A DNA stretch of 7,052 bases from Nitrospirales bacterium (lineage in GTDB: Bacteria > Nitrospirota > Nitrospiria > Nitrospirales > UBA2166). This document shows positions 6,184 through 7,052 of the stretch, piece by piece. The stretch covers positions 1-7,052 of the forward strand of contig JAJDBL010000211.1 in NCBI GenBank assembly GCA_029261375.1, read 5' to 3'. Under the pieces are notes generated by a model. That model had not been told where the DNA came from. It saw nothing but the letters and a program-made list of their open reading frames with translations, and searched no databases. Positions within the stretch are counted from its first letter, which is position 1, and each line of letters starts with the position of its first letter. A program made the position numbers and the translations under genes.

Positions 6184-7052
6184 ATGACAACCCACACCAC
6201 TACTGACGTCACTCCGACCGGAAGATTCTGGGCGGGCATCGTCCTTACGTTTACCATTGCCTTCTTTGTCGCTGGGCTGTTCTTTACCGTCATGCAACCG
6301 TTCCTCGGCGCAGTGGTCTGGGCCGCGATTCTGGCGGTTGCACTTCACCCCGTCCACGACCGACTCACGGTCTTGCTCAAGGGACGAGACGGATTAAGCG
6401 CGTTATTGACCTGCGTCGGCATGATTCTGCTCATCATCATGCCTGCCGTGTATCTGGCGATGCTCCTGGGCCAAGAACTCGTCAGGGGGATTTCAATTTT
6501 TCAAGATGCCCTTCGAAGCGGTTCATTTCCTGTAGTTGATTGGTTAAACCAACAGCCGTTCGCGCGAGAGTTTGTGTCGCGTGTTGAGGAGTACTTTCAA
6601 CAAGAAGGCAAGGACGTTCGAAGCGTTATTCTTGATAACGTACAACAGGTTGGTGGAACCGCGGCATCGATTCTTTCGTCGGCGGTCGGGAACATCGTGT
6701 TGGGCACCATTCAGCTCGCCCTCACCGTCGTGACGGTGTTTTTCTTCTTACGAGACGGGAGAGCACTGTTGTCATGGATCATCGAAGTCCTCCCGTTTCC
6801 TCAGGATCGCCAACGAGTCATCCTGGAACGCATGCACACCGTCGTCCACGCCACGGTGTATGGCGTGGGATTAGTGGCGCTGACCGAAGGCGTATTGGCA
6901 GGATTAGCCTTCTGGGTCCTTGGGCTACCGACGCCGGTTCTGTGGGGCACCGTCGTGACCATTATGGCGTTCCTCCCGGTATTGGGAGCCTCCGTCGTCT
7001 GGGCCCCCGCCGCCGTGATGCTTGCCTTCCAGGGAGCAACAATCAAGGCCAT
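6184..7052 (+). CDS. AI-2E/YdiK-family transporter, N-terminal 289 residues (cut by window edge)
   Basis: An inner-membrane protein of the AI-2 exporter-like (PerM/YdiK) superfamily, open to the end of the window. It begins MTTHTTTDVTPTGRFWAGIV. Hydrophobic segments are at about 16-37, 41-56, 72-95, 170-190, 225-247 and 252-280, with the typical long soluble loop (about 96-168) between the third and fourth. The signature ALTEGVLAGLAFWVLGLPTPVLWG (232-255) and FLPVLGASVVWAPAAVML (263-280) identify the family. Only the final membrane helices and C terminus, roughly 60-80 residues by family size, are missing. Known members export autoinducer-2 or act as sodium/proton antiporters; no quorum-sensing gene is nearby, so the cargo is undefined. 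No clear Shine-Dalgarno precedes the ATG, but upstream sequence offers no better start. It is separated from the thioredoxin-like gene by 210 bases including the inverted-repeat element, so it probably has its own promoter. Confidence 0.9.
   Translation, partial: MTTHTTTDVTPTGRFWAGIVLTFTIAFFVAGLFFTVMQPFLGAVVWAAILAVALHPVHDRLTVLLKGRDGLSALLTCVGMILLIIMPAVYLAMLLGQELVRGISIFQDALRSGSFPVVDWLNQQPFAREFVSRVEEYFQQEGKDVRSVILDNVQQVGGTAASILSSAVGNIVLGTIQLALTVVTVFFFLRDGRALLSWIIEVLPFPQDRQRVILERMHTVVHATVYGVGLVALTEGVLAGLAFWVLGLPTPVLWGTVVTIMAFLPVLGASVVWAPAAVMLAFQGATIKA

Overview
The window is a stretch of ordinary bacterial chromosome, dense with housekeeping genes and moderately GC-rich by eye. One gene at the left edge is read on the minus strand and seven are read on the plus strand. 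The protein styles and, more tellingly, the intergenic elements recall Nitrospira-type bacteria (phylum Nitrospirota). Those elements are a C/G-rich palindrome, short 7-base tandem repeats, and a ~120-base imperfect inverted repeat. This taxonomic placement is recall-based inference, not proof.

Layout. Bases 1-102 (minus) hold the first codons of a MoxR-type AAA+ ATPase running off the left edge. A ~210-base divergent region follows, with a good plus-strand promoter candidate. Then come pdxJ (pyridoxine 5'-phosphate synthase, 313-1026) and acpS (holo-ACP synthase, 1121-1513). A 163-base gap holds two repeat types. Next is a tight run: nnr (bifunctional NAD(P)HX epimerase/dehydratase, 1677-3269), tsaE (t6A tRNA-modification ATPase, 3266-3727) and a HIT-family nucleotide hydrolase/phosphorylase (3724-4254). 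These three are joined by two ATGA stop/start overlaps. After 45 bases a class I SAM O-methyltransferase of unknown substrate follows (4300-5328) behind a strong ribosome binding site. A thioredoxin-fold protein with a CNHC motif (5398-5973) has its own extended -10 promoter candidate. The inverted-repeat element starts on its stop codon. The last gene is an AI-2E/YdiK-family membrane protein (from 6184) cut by the right edge.

Together the genes supply core cofactor and quality-control functions: PLP synthesis, carrier-protein activation, repair of damaged NAD(P)H, tRNA t6A formation, dinucleotide clean-up and thiol chemistry. pdxJ-acpS and nnr-tsaE are neighbour pairs common in many bacteria. 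I found no CRISPR array, tRNA, rRNA, transposase, phage gene or defence system, and nothing I would call a new biological system. The most interesting material is the intergenic repeats and the unassigned methyltransferase.
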